64,000 bases of DNA from an uncultured Alphaproteobacteria bacterium (GCA_937995535.1 CALKJU010000009.1:1-64000), one strand, 5' to 3'. Positions 24,879 to 34,555 are shown, counted from the stretch's first letter. The notes: a model not told the origin generated them from the letters alone. Program-made: numbers and translations.

Positions 24879-25820
24879 ATGACGATCACGCACGCGGCGG
24901 GTGGCGCTGCCGCCACCGCCTTCGTGGCTCTGCTCGGGCTCGGCGCCAGCCAAGCCACGGCCCAGACGGTACCGATCGAGGCCTCGATCGAGGGGCCGAT
25001 CACCGACATCGAGCTGCACGGGGATGGCAGCGGCACCATCGTGGTGATGAGCGTGCGCGTCCAGGTCCCGAGCGGGACCCCGATCAGCACGCCCACCGCC
25101 GAGGGGTTGAGCCTGCACGATCTGGCCACCGGTCCGCTGCCCGGCCGCGACGTCGCGGGCTTCCGCGGCGGCACGGCGATCATCGACGGCACCAGCCTGG
25201 ACGGGACCTTCACCGCGAGCGCGGTCTTCTCCGACCTGTTCGAGAACGTCGTGCTCGGCGCGGTCACGGACCCTGACAACGATCCGCAGACGGTCCACCT
25301 CCAGGGCATGCGGCTGTTGCCGTCGACCGATCCGCGGATGCCGGCCGCGCCGGCGCTCAACGGTTTCGGCTTCGAGATCGACGTCACCTCGATCCCGGTC
25401 GGCGAGCTCACCGCCGCCGAGGGCTATTACAGCGAGGACGACGAGGTGCTGTACTGGCACACGCTGGAGAGCGACGGCGGCGAGCTGCTGCGTCCCGACG
25501 AGCCGGAGGTGAGCATCCTGCGCGCGCAGTGCCGCGATCGCGGCACCGGCAACCGCGACGAACTCGCGGTGAGCGGCTTCGTGCACACGCCGGCGTCGGG
25601 GCCGGTGCGGATCCAGCGGCGCACGCCGAGCAACAGCTGGGCCAACGTCGCCACGGTCAATGCCGTGGTCGACGCGGAGTTCCCACAGTTCGGCAGCTAC
25701 CGCATGAGCCGCAACAACCTCAACCTGCCCGGCTGCCCGACGCGGGTCCGCGCCCAGTTCCTCAACGCCGCGACCAACGCCGTGCTCGCCACGGCCGAGG
25801 CGGTGCCGGGGCCGCGCTGA
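24879..25820 (+). CDS. Secreted protein, unknown function
   Basis: This 313-residue protein has a Sec signal peptide (ATAFVALLGLGASQATAQ, cleavage after TAQ or ATA). The mature N-terminal half (about 30-185) is beta-rich and acidic, with IELHGDGSGTIVVMSVRV, then DPQTVHLQGMRLLPSTDPRM. The C-terminal part (from about residue 205) looks like a second beta domain with one cysteine pair (AQCRDRG and PGCPTRVR). I recognise no family. The gene has its own AT-rich upstream region and no cotranscribed neighbour. It could be an extracytoplasmic binding or surface protein. Confidence 0.65.
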   Translation: MTITHAAGGAAATAFVALLGLGASQATAQTVPIEASIEGPITDIELHGDGSGTIVVMSVRVQVPSGTPISTPTAEGLSLHDLATGPLPGRDVAGFRGGTAIIDGTSLDGTFTASAVFSDLFENVVLGAVTDPDNDPQTVHLQGMRLLPSTDPRMPAAPALNGFGFEIDVTSIPVGELTAAEGYYSEDDEVLYWHTLESDGGELLRPDEPEVSILRAQCRDRGTGNRDELAVSGFVHTPASGPVRIQRRTPSNSWANVATVNAVVDAEFPQFGSYRMSRNNLNLPGCPTRVRAQFLNAATNAVLATAEAVPGPR

Positions 25821-25859
25821 TGGCCGTGCGCCCTCGCCGATCGGGGCGGGAGCCGGCCG

Positions 25860-26876
25860 TCAGAGCAGGCCGTCCTCGATCATCGCCTGGGCGATCTGCA
25901 CCGCGTTGAGCGCCGCGCCCTTGCGCAGATTGTCGGCGACCACCCACATCGACAGGCCGTAAGGGACCGTCGGGTCGGTCCGCAGGCGCGAGACGAAGGT
26001 CGCGTGCTCGCCGACACACTCGACCGGCGTCACATAGAGGCCGCGCGCCGGGTCGTCGACGAGCAGCACCCCCTCCGCCGCCTGCAGCGCCTCGCGGGCC
26101 TCCTCGAGCTCGATCGGCTCGGCGAACTCGACGTTGATCGCCTCGCTGTGGCCGACGAACACCGGGACGCGTACGCAGGTCGCCACGACCTCGATCTCGG
26201 GATCGAGGATCTTCTTGGTCTCGACGACCATCTTCCACTCCTCGCGGGTCGAGCCGTCGGCGAGGAACCTGTCGATCTGCGGGATCAGGTTGAAGGCGAG
26301 CCGTTTCGGGAACACCGCCGGCTCGCGCTCGTCGTTCATATAGATGGCCTTGGTCTGGTCGAAGAGCTCGTCCATGCCCTTCTGCCCGGCACCGGAGGCC
26401 GACTGGTAGGTCGCGACCACCACCCGCTTGATCCGCGCGATGTCGTGCAGGGGCTTGAGGGCGACCACCATCTGGATCGTCGAGCAGTTCGGATTGGCGA
26501 CGATGTTGCGGCTGCGGAAGCCCGCCAGCGCTTCGCGGTTGACCTCCGGGACCACCAGCGGAACGTCCGGCTCCATCCGGAAGTGCGAGGTGTTGTCGAT
26601 CACGACGGCGCCGGCGGCCGCGGCGCGCGGCGTGTGCACCGCCGAGACGGCCGCGCCCGGGGAGGACAGGACCAGGTCGATCCCGGTGAAGTCGAAGCGC
26701 GCCAGATCCTGGACGCGGAGGCGCGCATCCTCGCCGTACGACACCTCCTTGCCGACCGACCGCGCCGAGGCGAGCGCCACCACCTCGTCCACCGGCAGGT
26801 CCGATTCGGCCAGAAGGTTCAGGATCTCGTTGCCGACGGCGCCGGTGGCGCCGACGACCGCGACGCGGTAGCCCAT
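25860..26876 (-). CDS. asd: Aspartate-semialdehyde dehydrogenase
   Basis: This 338-residue enzyme reduces aspartyl phosphate to aspartate semialdehyde, the branch point to lysine, diaminopimelate, threonine and methionine. The NADP-binding VVGATGAVGNEIL is at the N-terminus, the active-site cysteine is Cys131 in NPNCSTIQMV, and PKRLAFNLIPQID and VFVGHSEAINVEF complete the family pattern. Length is standard. leuB lies 90 bases upstream on the same strand, and the two are often neighbours in alphaproteobacteria. Confidence 0.96.
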   Translation of the reverse strand: MGYRVAVVGATGAVGNEILNLLAESDLPVDEVVALASARSVGKEVSYGEDARLRVQDLARFDFTGIDLVLSSPGAAVSAVHTPRAAAAGAVVIDNTSHFRMEPDVPLVVPEVNREALAGFRSRNIVANPNCSTIQMVVALKPLHDIARIKRVVVATYQSASGAGQKGMDELFDQTKAIYMNDEREPAVFPKRLAFNLIPQIDRFLADGSTREEWKMVVETKKILDPEIEVVATCVRVPVFVGHSEAINVEFAEPIELEEAREALQAAEGVLLVDDPARGLYVTPVECVGEHATFVSRLRTDPTVPYGLSMWVVADNLRKGAALNAVQIAQAMIEDGLL

Positions 26877-26966
26877 GGGATCGCTCGCTGGCAGAGACGG
26901 GAACAGCGCCGGCTTATGACACCGTGCCGCTCGGCGGACAAGGCGGCGGTCGGCCGCGCCGAATGC

Positions 26967-28076
26967 TCAGAGGCGGTCGAGCTCGGCGAGGATCGCGGCC
27001 CCCATCGCCTCGGTCGAGACGCGGGTCATGCCCGGCTGCATGATGTCGGCGGTGCGCAGGCCACGCGCGAGGACCGCGGCGATCGCTGCCTCGAGCCGGT
27101 CGGCGTCCTCGGCGAGATCGAAGCTGTAGCGCAGCATCATGGCGAAGCTCGCAAGCATGGCGATCGGGTTGGCGACGCCCTGGCCGGCAATGTCCGGTGC
27201 GGAGCCGTGGACCGGCTCGTAGAGCGCCCTGCGACGACCCTGGGCGTCGACGGCGCCGAGCGAGGCGGAGGGCAGCATGCCGAGCGAGCCGGTCAGCATC
27301 GCGGCGCAGTCGGAGAGCAGATCGCCGAACAGGTTGTCGGTGACGATGACGTCGAACTGCTTCGGGGCCCGGACCAGCTGCATGGCGCAGTTGTCGGCGT
27401 ACATGTGGCTCAGCTCGACGTCCGGATAGTCTTGCGCGCCGAGCGCCGTCATCACCTCGCGCCAGAGCACGCCGGTGTGCATGACGTTGGCCTTCTCGAC
27501 CGAGCAGACCTTGTTGCGGCGCTTGCGGGCGAGCTCGAAGGCGACCCGTCCGATCCGCTCGATCTCGCCGCTCGTGTAGACCTGGGTATCGACCGCCCGC
27601 TTCTGGCCGTCGGGCAGGATCTCGATGCCGCGCGGCTCGCCGAAATAGACCCCGCCGGTCAGCTCGCGCAGGATCATGATGTCGAGACCCTCGACCAGCT
27701 CGCGCTTGAGCGAGGAGGCATCGGCGAGCGCCGGGAAGCACACCGCCGGGCGCAGATTGGCGAACAGGCCGAGTTCCTTGCGCAGGCGGAGCAGGCCTTG
27801 CTCGGGCTTGAGATGGAACGGGTTGCGGTCCCAGCGCGGGCCGCCCACGGCGCCGAACAGAACGGCATCCACGGCCTGCGCGCGGGCCAGCGTCGCGTCG
27901 GTGAGCGGCACAGCGTGGGCGTCGAGCGAGGCGCCGCCGACGAGCGCGGTCTCGGTCGCGAAGCCGAGGCCGCGCCGCGTGCCGAGCCAGTCGATGACGC
28001 GGCCGACCTCGGCCATCACCTCCGGCCCGATCCCGTCCCCGGGCAGGAGCAGGAGCCGGGCGATGTTGCGGGCCAT
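26967..28076 (-). CDS. leuB: 3-isopropylmalate dehydrogenase
   Basis: This 369-residue enzyme oxidises and decarboxylates 3-isopropylmalate with NAD in leucine synthesis. [19 protein letters not shown] opens the protein, [14 protein letters not shown] carries the substrate arginine and conserved tyrosine region, and [20 protein letters not shown] includes the metal-binding aspartates. [19 protein letters not shown] is the cofactor region. Length matches the family. leuC/leuD are not in the window. asd follows downstream. Confidence 0.96.
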   Translation of the reverse strand: MARNIARLLLLPGDGIGPEVMAEVGRVIDWLGTRRGLGFATETALVGGASLDAHAVPLTDATLARAQAVDAVLFGAVGGPRWDRNPFHLKPEQGLLRLRKELGLFANLRPAVCFPALADASSLKRELVEGLDIMILRELTGGVYFGEPRGIEILPDGQKRAVDTQVYTSGEIERIGRVAFELARKRRNKVCSVEKANVMHTGVLWREVMTALGAQDYPDVELSHMYADNCAMQLVRAPKQFDVIVTDNLFGDLLSDCAAMLTGSLGMLPSASLGAVDAQGRRRALYEPVHGSAPDIAGQGVANPIAMLASFAMMLRYSFDLAEDADRLEAAIAAVLARGLRTADIMQPGMTRVSTEAMGAAILAELDRL

Positions 28077-28406
28077 GGATCGATCTCCCGGCAGGTCGTC
28101 GCGGCACGCGGCCGCGCCGCGCCTTTACCAGCGGCCGGTCGACCGGAGAAGGCATGGCCGCGCGATCGGGCCGGCCGACGGCACGGCGCCCGCGAGCCTC
28201 CTCCCCGACCATCGCCGGCTGTCGGCGCCGATGATGCGCTCACGCCCACCGAGCGGCGCCGGCCGGTGCGGCTGCGGGCGCCGGTCACCGGCTTCATGGC
28301 GACCGCCAGAAGGCGTCAACGCCCGCGCCTTGTGCCGTCGCTCGCCCTCCTCGGCGAGCACCGGCCGCACGGCGGGGCGGCGGGTCGCGCCGCAACGCGC
28401 ACACAG
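28077..28406. other. Intergenic region without a recognisable gene
   Basis: This 330-base stretch lies between leuB and the TPR/SPOR lipoprotein gene. Reading frames cross it on both strands, but their translations are Arg/Pro/Gly-rich and match nothing I know. It should contain the leuB promoter. I see no clear promoter, hairpin or RNA gene. Confidence 0.4.
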
Positions 28407-30251
28407 TCAGATCGGTTGTGTGCTGCAGGCGACCCCGCGTGCCGCGAGGCGGCGGCAGAGCGAGTCGGCGGTCGCCTGGTCCGGCACCGGACCGGCCATC
28501 AGCGCCTGAGCGCCCGCCGTGCCATGACCCAGCCGGGTCAGCCCGCTCAGCACGTCGCCATGCCGGGCCTTGAGGCTGCGCCACTCGGCGAGCGCCGCCC
28601 CGGCGTCGGGGAAGATACCGAGGCTGACGAGCCAGCTCCCCGCGGCGGCGCCGCCGGCAGCCGGGTCGGCGCCCATCTCCGCGAGCGGAGCGCCGGGCCG
28701 ATCCGACGCCACGTCGGCGTCGCGAGGGGAACTGGCCGGGGACGGCTCCGTGGTGCCACCCGGTATGGCCATGGCGGTGTCGGGCAAGACGATCGGTGCC
28801 GCCGGCAGCGGCGCCGGGGACCGGGTGTCGGCGAAGACCGGTGGCGACGCTCCCGTCCCGGCGACCGGTTCGGGCACGGCCGCGGCGGGTACCCCGAGGT
28901 CGTCGGTCGGCTCCTCCACCGGCGCGCGGACCTGCGACGCACTCGGCAGAGCCTCGGCCGCCACAGGCGCCGCGTCGCCGGCGCCGGGATCGCCGAGCGG
29001 GAGCACGATGGGTGCCACGGGCAGGGCATCGCGCGCGCCGACCGCGATCGTCGGCTCGGCCACGCCGGCCACGGTGACGCGCCGTTCGGTGTCTTCAGCC
29101 GTCGCCGCGAGCGCTGCGGCGGGGGCCGGTTCGGTCGATGGCACCGCCGGCTGCGAGCCCAGCTCCCCGGCCACGTCGGGCGCGGGCGCACGACGAGCGA
29201 GCGGCAGCGCCGCGGCGGTCTCGACCGGTGCCGGCTCGGCAGCGGGTGGCTCCGCGCCCGCCACGGGTCCGGCGGCGGTTCGGGCCTTGCGGGCCGCCGA
29301 GCGAGACGGGAGGCTGTCGGCGGATGCCAGCGTCTCCGGGTCGCCGGCTGCCGGGATCAGCGGCAAGGGGGCGTCCGGCTCGGCGGCCGGAGCCCGCGAG
29401 CGACGGGCACCGGCCGGCTCGCCCGGCCCCAGGCCCGCGCTGTTGGCCGAGAGGAGCGCGCGGGCCGCCTCGGAGCGCTCGCCATCGCGGAGCTGCAGGA
29501 CGAAGGCGATGTTCCGCTCGACGCTGGCCGGATCCAGGTCGAGCAGCCCGGTGCGCCGGGCCGCGGCCAGATCGCCCGCCAGCGCATAGACCACGGCGAG
29601 GTTCTGCCGCACCCGCGGCGTGGCGTCGGGCCGTGCGGCGAGACGCTCCAGCATCGGCACCGCCGTCCCGTAATCGCCGGCGAGCGCCCGCGACAGGGCG
29701 AGATTGCCCTCGAGCCGCGGATCCCCGGGGGCGAGGGCCAGCGCCCGCCGATAGGTCGCCGCCGCCTCGTCCGGCTTGCCCACCATATCCTGCGCGACGG
29801 CCTCGAGGTTGAGGGCCCGGACATCGTCCGGCGTGGCACGCAAAACCTCCTCGAGATGGGCCAGGGCGCTGGCCGGCTGGCCCATCGCGATCAGGGCACG
29901 GGCATAGCCGCGCCGGGCGGCGAGCTGGCTGCCGTCGAGGCGGAGCGCGCGGGCGAGCACGTCGGCGGCCTCCGTCCAGCGCCGATCACGCAGATAGACC
30001 TCCCCCAGGCGGGTGAGTGCCACGACATTGTCACCGGCACGCCCGGCCGCCTGCTGATAGAAGGCGGCCGCGGTCGTGAGCTCGCCCGCGGCCGCGGCAC
30101 GATCGCCCATAACGAGGAAATCCTGGCTCGGCTCGCCCGTCCGCGAGGCGGGCAGCGGGGTGCGTCCAGGGCTGCCGGCACAGCCCGCCAGCGCCATCGC
30201 AAGCGCGACAGCGAGCCAGGGACCGCGACCGGTTCGTCCAACAGAAGCCAT
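28407..30251 (-). CDS. TPR and SPOR domain lipoprotein
   Basis: This 614-residue protein has a lipoprotein signal (WLAVALAMALAGCAGSPG, Cys24). TPR repeats occupy about residues 45-230 (TRLGEVYLRDRRWTEAADVL, RALIAMGQPASALAHLEEVL, YRRALALAPGDPRLEGNLAL). A long low-complexity Ala/Pro/Val-rich linker (about 270-530) leads to a SPOR domain at the end (WLVSLGIFPDAGAALAEW to the C-terminus). It should be anchored in the outer or inner membrane with the SPOR domain reaching peptidoglycan. The layout recalls Tad/Flp pilus-type TPR lipoproteins and division-related SPOR proteins. It is downstream of hdaA with a 60-base gap. Confidence 0.8.
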   Translation of the reverse strand: MASVGRTGRGPWLAVALAMALAGCAGSPGRTPLPASRTGEPSQDFLVMGDRAAAAGELTTAAAFYQQAAGRAGDNVVALTRLGEVYLRDRRWTEAADVLARALRLDGSQLAARRGYARALIAMGQPASALAHLEEVLRATPDDVRALNLEAVAQDMVGKPDEAAATYRRALALAPGDPRLEGNLALSRALAGDYGTAVPMLERLAARPDATPRVRQNLAVVYALAGDLAAARRTGLLDLDPASVERNIAFVLQLRDGERSEAARALLSANSAGLGPGEPAGARRSRAPAAEPDAPLPLIPAAGDPETLASADSLPSRSAARKARTAAGPVAGAEPPAAEPAPVETAAALPLARRAPAPDVAGELGSQPAVPSTEPAPAAALAATAEDTERRVTVAGVAEPTIAVGARDALPVAPIVLPLGDPGAGDAAPVAAEALPSASQVRAPVEEPTDDLGVPAAAVPEPVAGTGASPPVFADTRSPAPLPAAPIVLPDTAMAIPGGTTEPSPASSPRDADVASDRPGAPLAEMGADPAAGGAAAGSWLVSLGIFPDAGAALAEWRSLKARHGDVLSGLTRLGHGTAGAQALMAGPVPDQATADSLCRRLAARGVACSTQPI

Positions 30252-30311
30252 GCGCAGCGCACTCCCCGCGGGCTGACGCCGGCATCATCGGCAGCGCGAG
30301 TAAGCTTCTGG

Positions 30312-31016
30312 TTAATGCGCAACCTCCTCCGCCGTCGTCTGCAGCTCCAGATCGCGCAGCACCGCGCGTGCGAGCGCCGTGGTGATCGGCCGCCGCAGGC
30401 TCAGCGACAGCTGGTCGAGGCGGCGGACCAGAGCCGCGGCCGCGGCGAACGACCGCTCCATCCGCGCGACCAGCAGCTCGACGACGTCCGGCTCGACCCG
30501 CACCTGTCGATCTGAAAACTGCTTGATCAGTACTGATGCGAGAAGGCGATCGTCCGGCGGCCCGATGGCGACCGTCCACGCCGCGCGCAGCCGCGAGCGC
30601 AGATCGGGCAGGGAGAGGTTCCACGCGGCCAGCGGGCGGCGCGCCGTGAGCAGCAGGCCGCCGCGACGCTCGGCGACGAGGTTGTAGATGTGCAGCAGCA
30701 TCGCCTCGTCGCCGACCAAGTCGGCATCGTCGATCGCGCAGCACCTGGTCCCGGCGAGCCGCGCCAGCGGATCGGCCAGGTCCCAGACCTGCGCCGCCGC
30801 GAGCAACACGGCGTCGGTCCGCGCCGCCCAGATGCGGGCGAGATGCGTCTTGCCGCACCCGGCCGGCCCGTCGAGGATCAGCGCCGGCGACGGCCAGTTC
30901 GGCCAGGCGAGCACGGCGTCGAGCGCGGCTCGGTTCGAGGCGGCCGGCAGGAACGCATCGAGCGTGCACCCGGGATCGACCGGCAGGTCGAGGACGAGCT
31001 GGGCCTCGCGAGCCAT
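30312..31016 (-). CDS. hdaA: DnaA-related regulatory protein HdaA
   Basis: This 234-residue protein resembles domain III of DnaA. It begins with a sliding-clamp-binding motif of the Hda type (QLVLDL, residues 6-11). Walker A is GPAGCGKTHLA (about 50-60) and Walker B is CCAIDDADL (about residue 97). The C-terminal helices contain VEPDVVELLVARMERSFAAA. Hda/HdaA stimulates hydrolysis of DnaA-bound ATP with the clamp after initiation, preventing re-replication. It follows the CDP-alcohol phosphatidyltransferase gene, with about 28 bases between them, in a conserved alphaproteobacterial neighbourhood. Confidence 0.88.
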   Translation of the reverse strand: MAREAQLVLDLPVDPGCTLDAFLPAASNRAALDAVLAWPNWPSPALILDGPAGCGKTHLARIWAARTDAVLLAAAQVWDLADPLARLAGTRCCAIDDADLVGDEAMLLHIYNLVAERRGGLLLTARRPLAAWNLSLPDLRSRLRAAWTVAIGPPDDRLLASVLIKQFSDRQVRVEPDVVELLVARMERSFAAAAALVRRLDQLSLSLRRPITTALARAVLRDLELQTTAEEVAH

Positions 31017-31043
31017 CGCCGGGACCCCGGCCGCGTCGGCGGA

Positions 31044-31664
31044 TCAGCCCGGCTGACCGGAGGCGGTCAGGAGCCGGAGCGTGTTGGCCAGATAGGCGGC
31101 GGCCGAGGCGACGGTGACGGCGACCGCGAGCAGGAGGAGCGGCTGCAGCAGCGCCGCGACGTCGGCAATGCCGGCGAGATGCCCGAGCACGAAGCCGGCG
31201 TAGAGGAGCTGCACGAAGGTGCAGAGCTTACCGATCAGCAGAGGCTCGATGCGGAAGCCGCGGACCCGGCCACGCAGGCTGAGCGCGCCGCCGACGATCA
31301 GCAGGTCGCGAGCGACGATCAGCGCGAGGAACCAGCCCGGCACGGCGCCGACCAGATACAACGCCGCGAACAGCCCGGTGGTCAGCGTCTTGTCGGCGAT
31401 CGGATCGAGGACCGCGCCGACCGGCGAGCAGCCGTTGAAGCGCTTCGCCACATAGCCGTCGAGCACGTCGCTCAGCGCGGCGGCGAGGAACAGGTAGAAG
31501 GCGGCCGGGAAGCGGTGCGCGTCGACGAGCAGGACGATCGGCACGACGCAGACCAGCCGCGCCACGGTCAACAGGTTGGCGACGTTGCGGGATACGGCGT
31601 TCAGAGCGAGGGCGCGTACGGCTCCTCGACCGTCACCGGGCCGCCCGCTGGACGCAACCGCCAT
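31044..31664 (-). CDS. CDP-alcohol phosphatidyltransferase family protein
   Basis: This membrane enzyme of up to 206 residues has about five membrane segments and the CDP-alcohol signature LDGYVAKRFNGCSPVGAVLD followed by PIAD (DGxxA..-x8-GxxxDxxxD). The usual arginine after DGxxA is a lysine here. It probably exchanges CMP of CDP-diacylglycerol for glycerol 3-phosphate (PgsA-like) or another alcohol. If ATG 31664 is the start it overlaps the upstream DUF2066 gene by 64 bases; the first 20 residues do not look like the family, so a later start is possible. Other alphaproteobacteria often have an AI-2E family transporter gene at this place. Confidence 0.82.
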   Translation of the reverse strand: MAVASSGRPGDGRGAVRALALNAVSRNVANLLTVARLVCVVPIVLLVDAHRFPAAFYLFLAAALSDVLDGYVAKRFNGCSPVGAVLDPIADKTLTTGLFAALYLVGAVPGWFLALIVARDLLIVGGALSLRGRVRGFRIEPLLIGKLCTFVQLLYAGFVLGHLAGIADVAALLQPLLLLAVAVTVASAAAYLANTLRLLTASGQPG

Positions 31665-32704
31665 GCACCATTCTCCTGCGACAAGCCGAGCCCGACCTCG
31701 GCGAGCGCACGCTCCAGGCGAGCAAAGTCGCCGATGTGCTCGATCGTCAAGGCCGCCCGCCGGCGCCCGAGCTCGTCGATCCGCAGGCGACGAATCCAGG
31801 GCACAGCTTCCAAACGACCCCTTATTTGGACCCAGCCGGCGAGGTCAACAAGCGGCACCTCCACGCGGAGCGCGCTCACCTGATCCGCGCGCACCGTGTT
31901 CTCGCGCTTCCAGTCGGCTTCGATCACGGCCGCGGCGCGCTCGGCGGCGAGGCTGACCGCCGGCCGATCGGCGGCGAGCACCGTCTCCTCCGCGAGCGGT
32001 CGGCGCAGGTCGGGGGCCAGCACGGTGAGCCGGACACGGCCCTCCGCCGAGCGCGGATCGCCGTCGAGCGTGGCCACGGCGACGTAGGCGGCCACCGCTC
32101 CATAGCGGCGGGCGAGCTGCTGCAGGGCCTCGGCATTGCCGACCGCAAGATCGTCCGCGCCGAAAGCGGTGAGATCGGCGATGTCCCCCAGCGGAACGCC
32201 GATCTCGAGCAGCTCGCCGGCAGGCGGCTCGGTGAGCCAGGCCGCGCGCCACGGATTGGCGTCGCTCCACAGATCGTAGCCCCCGGCGCTGCGCAGCGCC
32301 GGGACGACCAGGATCGGCCCCGGCGGCAGGATCACGTAAGGCAACCCGGCATCGCGCAGCAGCCGCTCGACCTCCTCGCGATCGTAGGTGACGTTGATCC
32401 GCCCGACATAGCGCGTGGGGCCGACCTGCTCCTCGGCGATCTCATGGCTCACCACCACCCGGTCGAGATCGACATTGGCGACTGACGGCAGGGCCGTGGC
32501 GGTCGACAGCCGGCGCAGCAGCGTGACCAGCCCGTCGCGCTGCCCTTGGGCGATGGCGAGATCGCGGGCGACCACGGCGTCCTCGGCCGAGGCGTCGACC
32601 GGCACGTCTTCGACCCGGAAAGGGTCGGCCCGCGCCGCGACGCCGAGGAGCAGCCACACCGCCAGAGCGAGACCGCGCCAGGACGGGACGATCCTGTTGG
32701 CCAC
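31601..32704 (-). CDS. DUF2066 domain protein, exported
   Basis: This protein has about 367 residues, with a signal peptide (LALAVWLLLGVAARADPF). The DUF2066 region follows: VDASAEDAVVARDLAIAQGQ, then GLVTLLRRLSTATALPSV, with RYVGRINVTYDREEVERLL and PYVILPPGPILVVPAL. The family is exported and of unknown function. GTG 32704 was preferred to ATG 32734 because GGAGGAGG sits four bases before it. It is the first gene of a DUF2066 - CDP-alcohol transferase - hdaA - TPR/SPOR series and is divergent from purM. Confidence 0.82.
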   Translation of the reverse strand: MANRIVPSWRGLALAVWLLLGVAARADPFRVEDVPVDASAEDAVVARDLAIAQGQRDGLVTLLRRLSTATALPSVANVDLDRVVVSHEIAEEQVGPTRYVGRINVTYDREEVERLLRDAGLPYVILPPGPILVVPALRSAGGYDLWSDANPWRAAWLTEPPAGELLEIGVPLGDIADLTAFGADDLAVGNAEALQQLARRYGAVAAYVAVATLDGDPRSAEGRVRLTVLAPDLRRPLAEETVLAADRPAVSLAAERAAAVIEADWKRENTVRADQVSALRVEVPLVDLAGWVQIRGRLEAVPWIRRLRIDELGRRRAALTIEHIGDFARLERALAEVGLGLSQENGAWRLRPAGGPVTVEEPYAPSL

Positions 32705-32728
32705 GCCACCTCCTCCGCGCGCCGCGCG

Positions 32729-32756
32729 TTGCAATGGGCGGCCGAGATCCTAAAGT
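32729..32756 (+). promoter_or_regulatory. Candidate purM promoter
   Basis: TTGCAA (32729-32734) and TAAAGT (32751-32756) are 16 bases apart. Transcription would begin near 32763, leaving a leader of about 39 bases before the purM ATG at 32802. The DUF2066 gene starts on the other strand only 25 bases upstream. Confidence 0.45.
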
Positions 32757-32801
32757 GCGCCCGCCCGCGCCACGGGCCGGCACCTAGCCACGGCAGCCCC
32801 G

Positions 32802-33893
32802 ATGACTCAAGCGCCCCGGGTCGACCGGTACGCGGCGGCCGGCGTCGACATCGCCGCCGGCAACGCGCTCGTCGAGCGAATCCGCCCGCTGGCCGCGGCG
32901 ACCCGGCGGCCCGGCGTGATCGGCGGGCTCGGCGGCTTCGGCGCGCTGTTCGACCTCGCCGCCTGCGGCTTTCGCGACCCGTTGCTGGTCGCCACCACCG
33001 ACGGGGTCGGGACCAAGCTGCTGCTCGCCAAGGAGGCCGACCGGCTCGAGGGCCTCGGGATCGACCTCGTCGCCATGTGCGTCAACGATCTCGTCGTGCA
33101 GGGTGCCGAACCGCTCTTCTTCCTGGACTATCTGGCGACCGGCCGGCTCCGGCCGGAAGCCGCTGGACGGGTGATCGGCGGCATCGCCGAGGCCTGCCGC
33201 CGAAGCGGCTGTGCCCTGATCGGCGGCGAGACGGCCGAGATGCCCGGCCTCTATGCCGCGGACGAGCTCGACCTCGCCGGCTTCGCGGTCGGTGCCGTCG
33301 AGCGCGACGCGGTCCTGCCGCGCGACGTGGACGCTGGGGACGTCGTGCTCGGGCTCGCTTCTTCGGGTGCTCACGCCAACGGCTTCTCGTTGATCCGCCT
33401 GGTGCTGCGGGAGCAGGGCTTGGGCCTGACCGATCCCGCCCCGTTCGAGCGCCAACGGACCCTGGCCGAGGCGCTGTTGGCGCCGACCCGGCTCTACGTC
33501 CGGTCGATCCTGGCGGCGCTGCGCGAGGCACCGGGCACGATCCACGCGCTCGCGCACATCACCGGCGGCGGACTGGTCGAGAACCTGCCACGGGTGCTGC
33601 CCGACGGCGCGGTCGCCCGGCTCGACGCCCGGAGCTGGCCGTTGCCGCCCCTGTTCGCGTGGCTCAAGCGTGCCGGCCGCCTCGACGACCTGGAGCTCGC
33701 GCGGACCTTCAACGCCGGCATCGGCATGGCCGCCGTGGTCGCCGCAGGCGACGCCGATCGGGTGGCCGGCTTGCTCCGCAATGCCGGCGAGACCGTCTAC
33801 CGGGTCGGCCAGATCGTCGCCGGCGAAGGGCCACCGCGGGTGGAGTTGCTGGGCCAGGACGTGGCATGGGGCGACGGCGCACCGGCGTCCTGA
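32802..33893 (+). CDS. purM: Phosphoribosylformylglycinamidine cyclo-ligase
   Basis: This 363-residue enzyme (AIR synthetase) closes the imidazole ring in purine synthesis, using [51 protein letters not shown] and [11 protein letters not shown] are the standard ATP and substrate motifs, and [10 protein letters not shown]-like [19 protein letters not shown] follows. Length is normal. The purN start lies 28 bases inside its 3' end, so the two are translationally coupled. Confidence 0.97.
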   Translation: MTQAPRVDRYAAAGVDIAAGNALVERIRPLAAATRRPGVIGGLGGFGALFDLAACGFRDPLLVATTDGVGTKLLLAKEADRLEGLGIDLVAMCVNDLVVQGAEPLFFLDYLATGRLRPEAAGRVIGGIAEACRRSGCALIGGETAEMPGLYAADELDLAGFAVGAVERDAVLPRDVDAGDVVLGLASSGAHANGFSLIRLVLREQGLGLTDPAPFERQRTLAEALLAPTRLYVRSILAALREAPGTIHALAHITGGGLVENLPRVLPDGAVARLDARSWPLPPLFAWLKRAGRLDDLELARTFNAGIGMAAVVAAGDADRVAGLLRNAGETVYRVGQIVAGEGPPRVELLGQDVAWGDGAPAS

Positions 33894-34555
33894 TCTCGGG
33901 CGGCGGGAGCAACCTGCAGGCCCTGCTCGACGCCACCGCGGCTGGCGACGGCGCGGCCGAGATCGTGCTCGTGATCAGCAACCGGGCCGACGCCTACGGG
34001 CTCGAGCGGGCGCGCCGCGCCGGCGTGCCGACGGCGGTCATCGAGCACGGCCGGTTCGCCGGGCGCGAGGGTTTCGAGGCGGAGATCGACGGGGCGTTGC
34101 GCGAGGCCGGGGTCGAGCTGGTCTGCCTCGCCGGCTTCATGCGCCGCCTGACCGAAGGCTTCGTCGCAGGCTGGCACGACAAGCTGTTGAATATCCATCC
34201 TTCCCTGCTACCCGCCTTCCGTGGGCTGAGGCCCCATGAGCGGGCGCTGGAAGCGGGCGTGCGCCTCAGCGGCTGCACCGTGCACCTGGTCCGCGCCGAG
34301 GTCGACGCCGGGCCGATCCTCGTTCAAGGCGTCGTGCCGGTCCGCGCCGACGACAACGCTGCCACGTTGGCCGCGCGGGTGCTCGAGGTCGAGCATGTCT
34401 GCTACCCGCGCGCCCTGCAGCTCGTCGCGAGCGGCCGGCTGCGGATGGCAGGCGAGCGGGTGATCGCGGCGGACGCGGCGGCCGAGGCGGCGCGCCTCGT
34501 GCTGCATCCCGCCTTACGGGATCAGCCGACGATCTCGATGGCGGCGAAGAAGTAG
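33866..34555 (+). CDS. purN: Phosphoribosylglycinamide formyltransferase
   Basis: This 229-residue enzyme transfers a formyl group from 10-formyltetrahydrofolate to [21 protein letters not shown] is the phosphate-binding start, [13 protein letters not shown] and [13 protein letters not shown] contain the catalytic Asn and His, and [17 protein letters not shown] is the conserved C-terminal block. ATG 33866 lies inside purM in another frame. The 3' end runs 34 bases into the convergent ndk gene, giving an additional tail ([11 protein letters not shown]) absent from typical PurN. Confidence 0.95.
   Translation: MGRRRTGVLISGGGSNLQALLDATAAGDGAAEIVLVISNRADAYGLERARRAGVPTAVIEHGRFAGREGFEAEIDGALREAGVELVCLAGFMRRLTEGFVAGWHDKLLNIHPSLLPAFRGLRPHERALEAGVRLSGCTVHLVRAEVDAGPILVQGVVPVRADDNAATLAARVLEVEHVCYPRALQLVASGRLRMAGERVIAADAAAEAARLVLHPALRDQPTISMAAKK

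Noticed and set aside
26004-30515. A 1503-residue open frame on the plus strand
   Set aside because: It runs antisense through asd, leuB and the TPR/SPOR gene. Its translation is rich in Arg, Gly, His and Asp with no domain. Long antisense frames are expected at this GC content.
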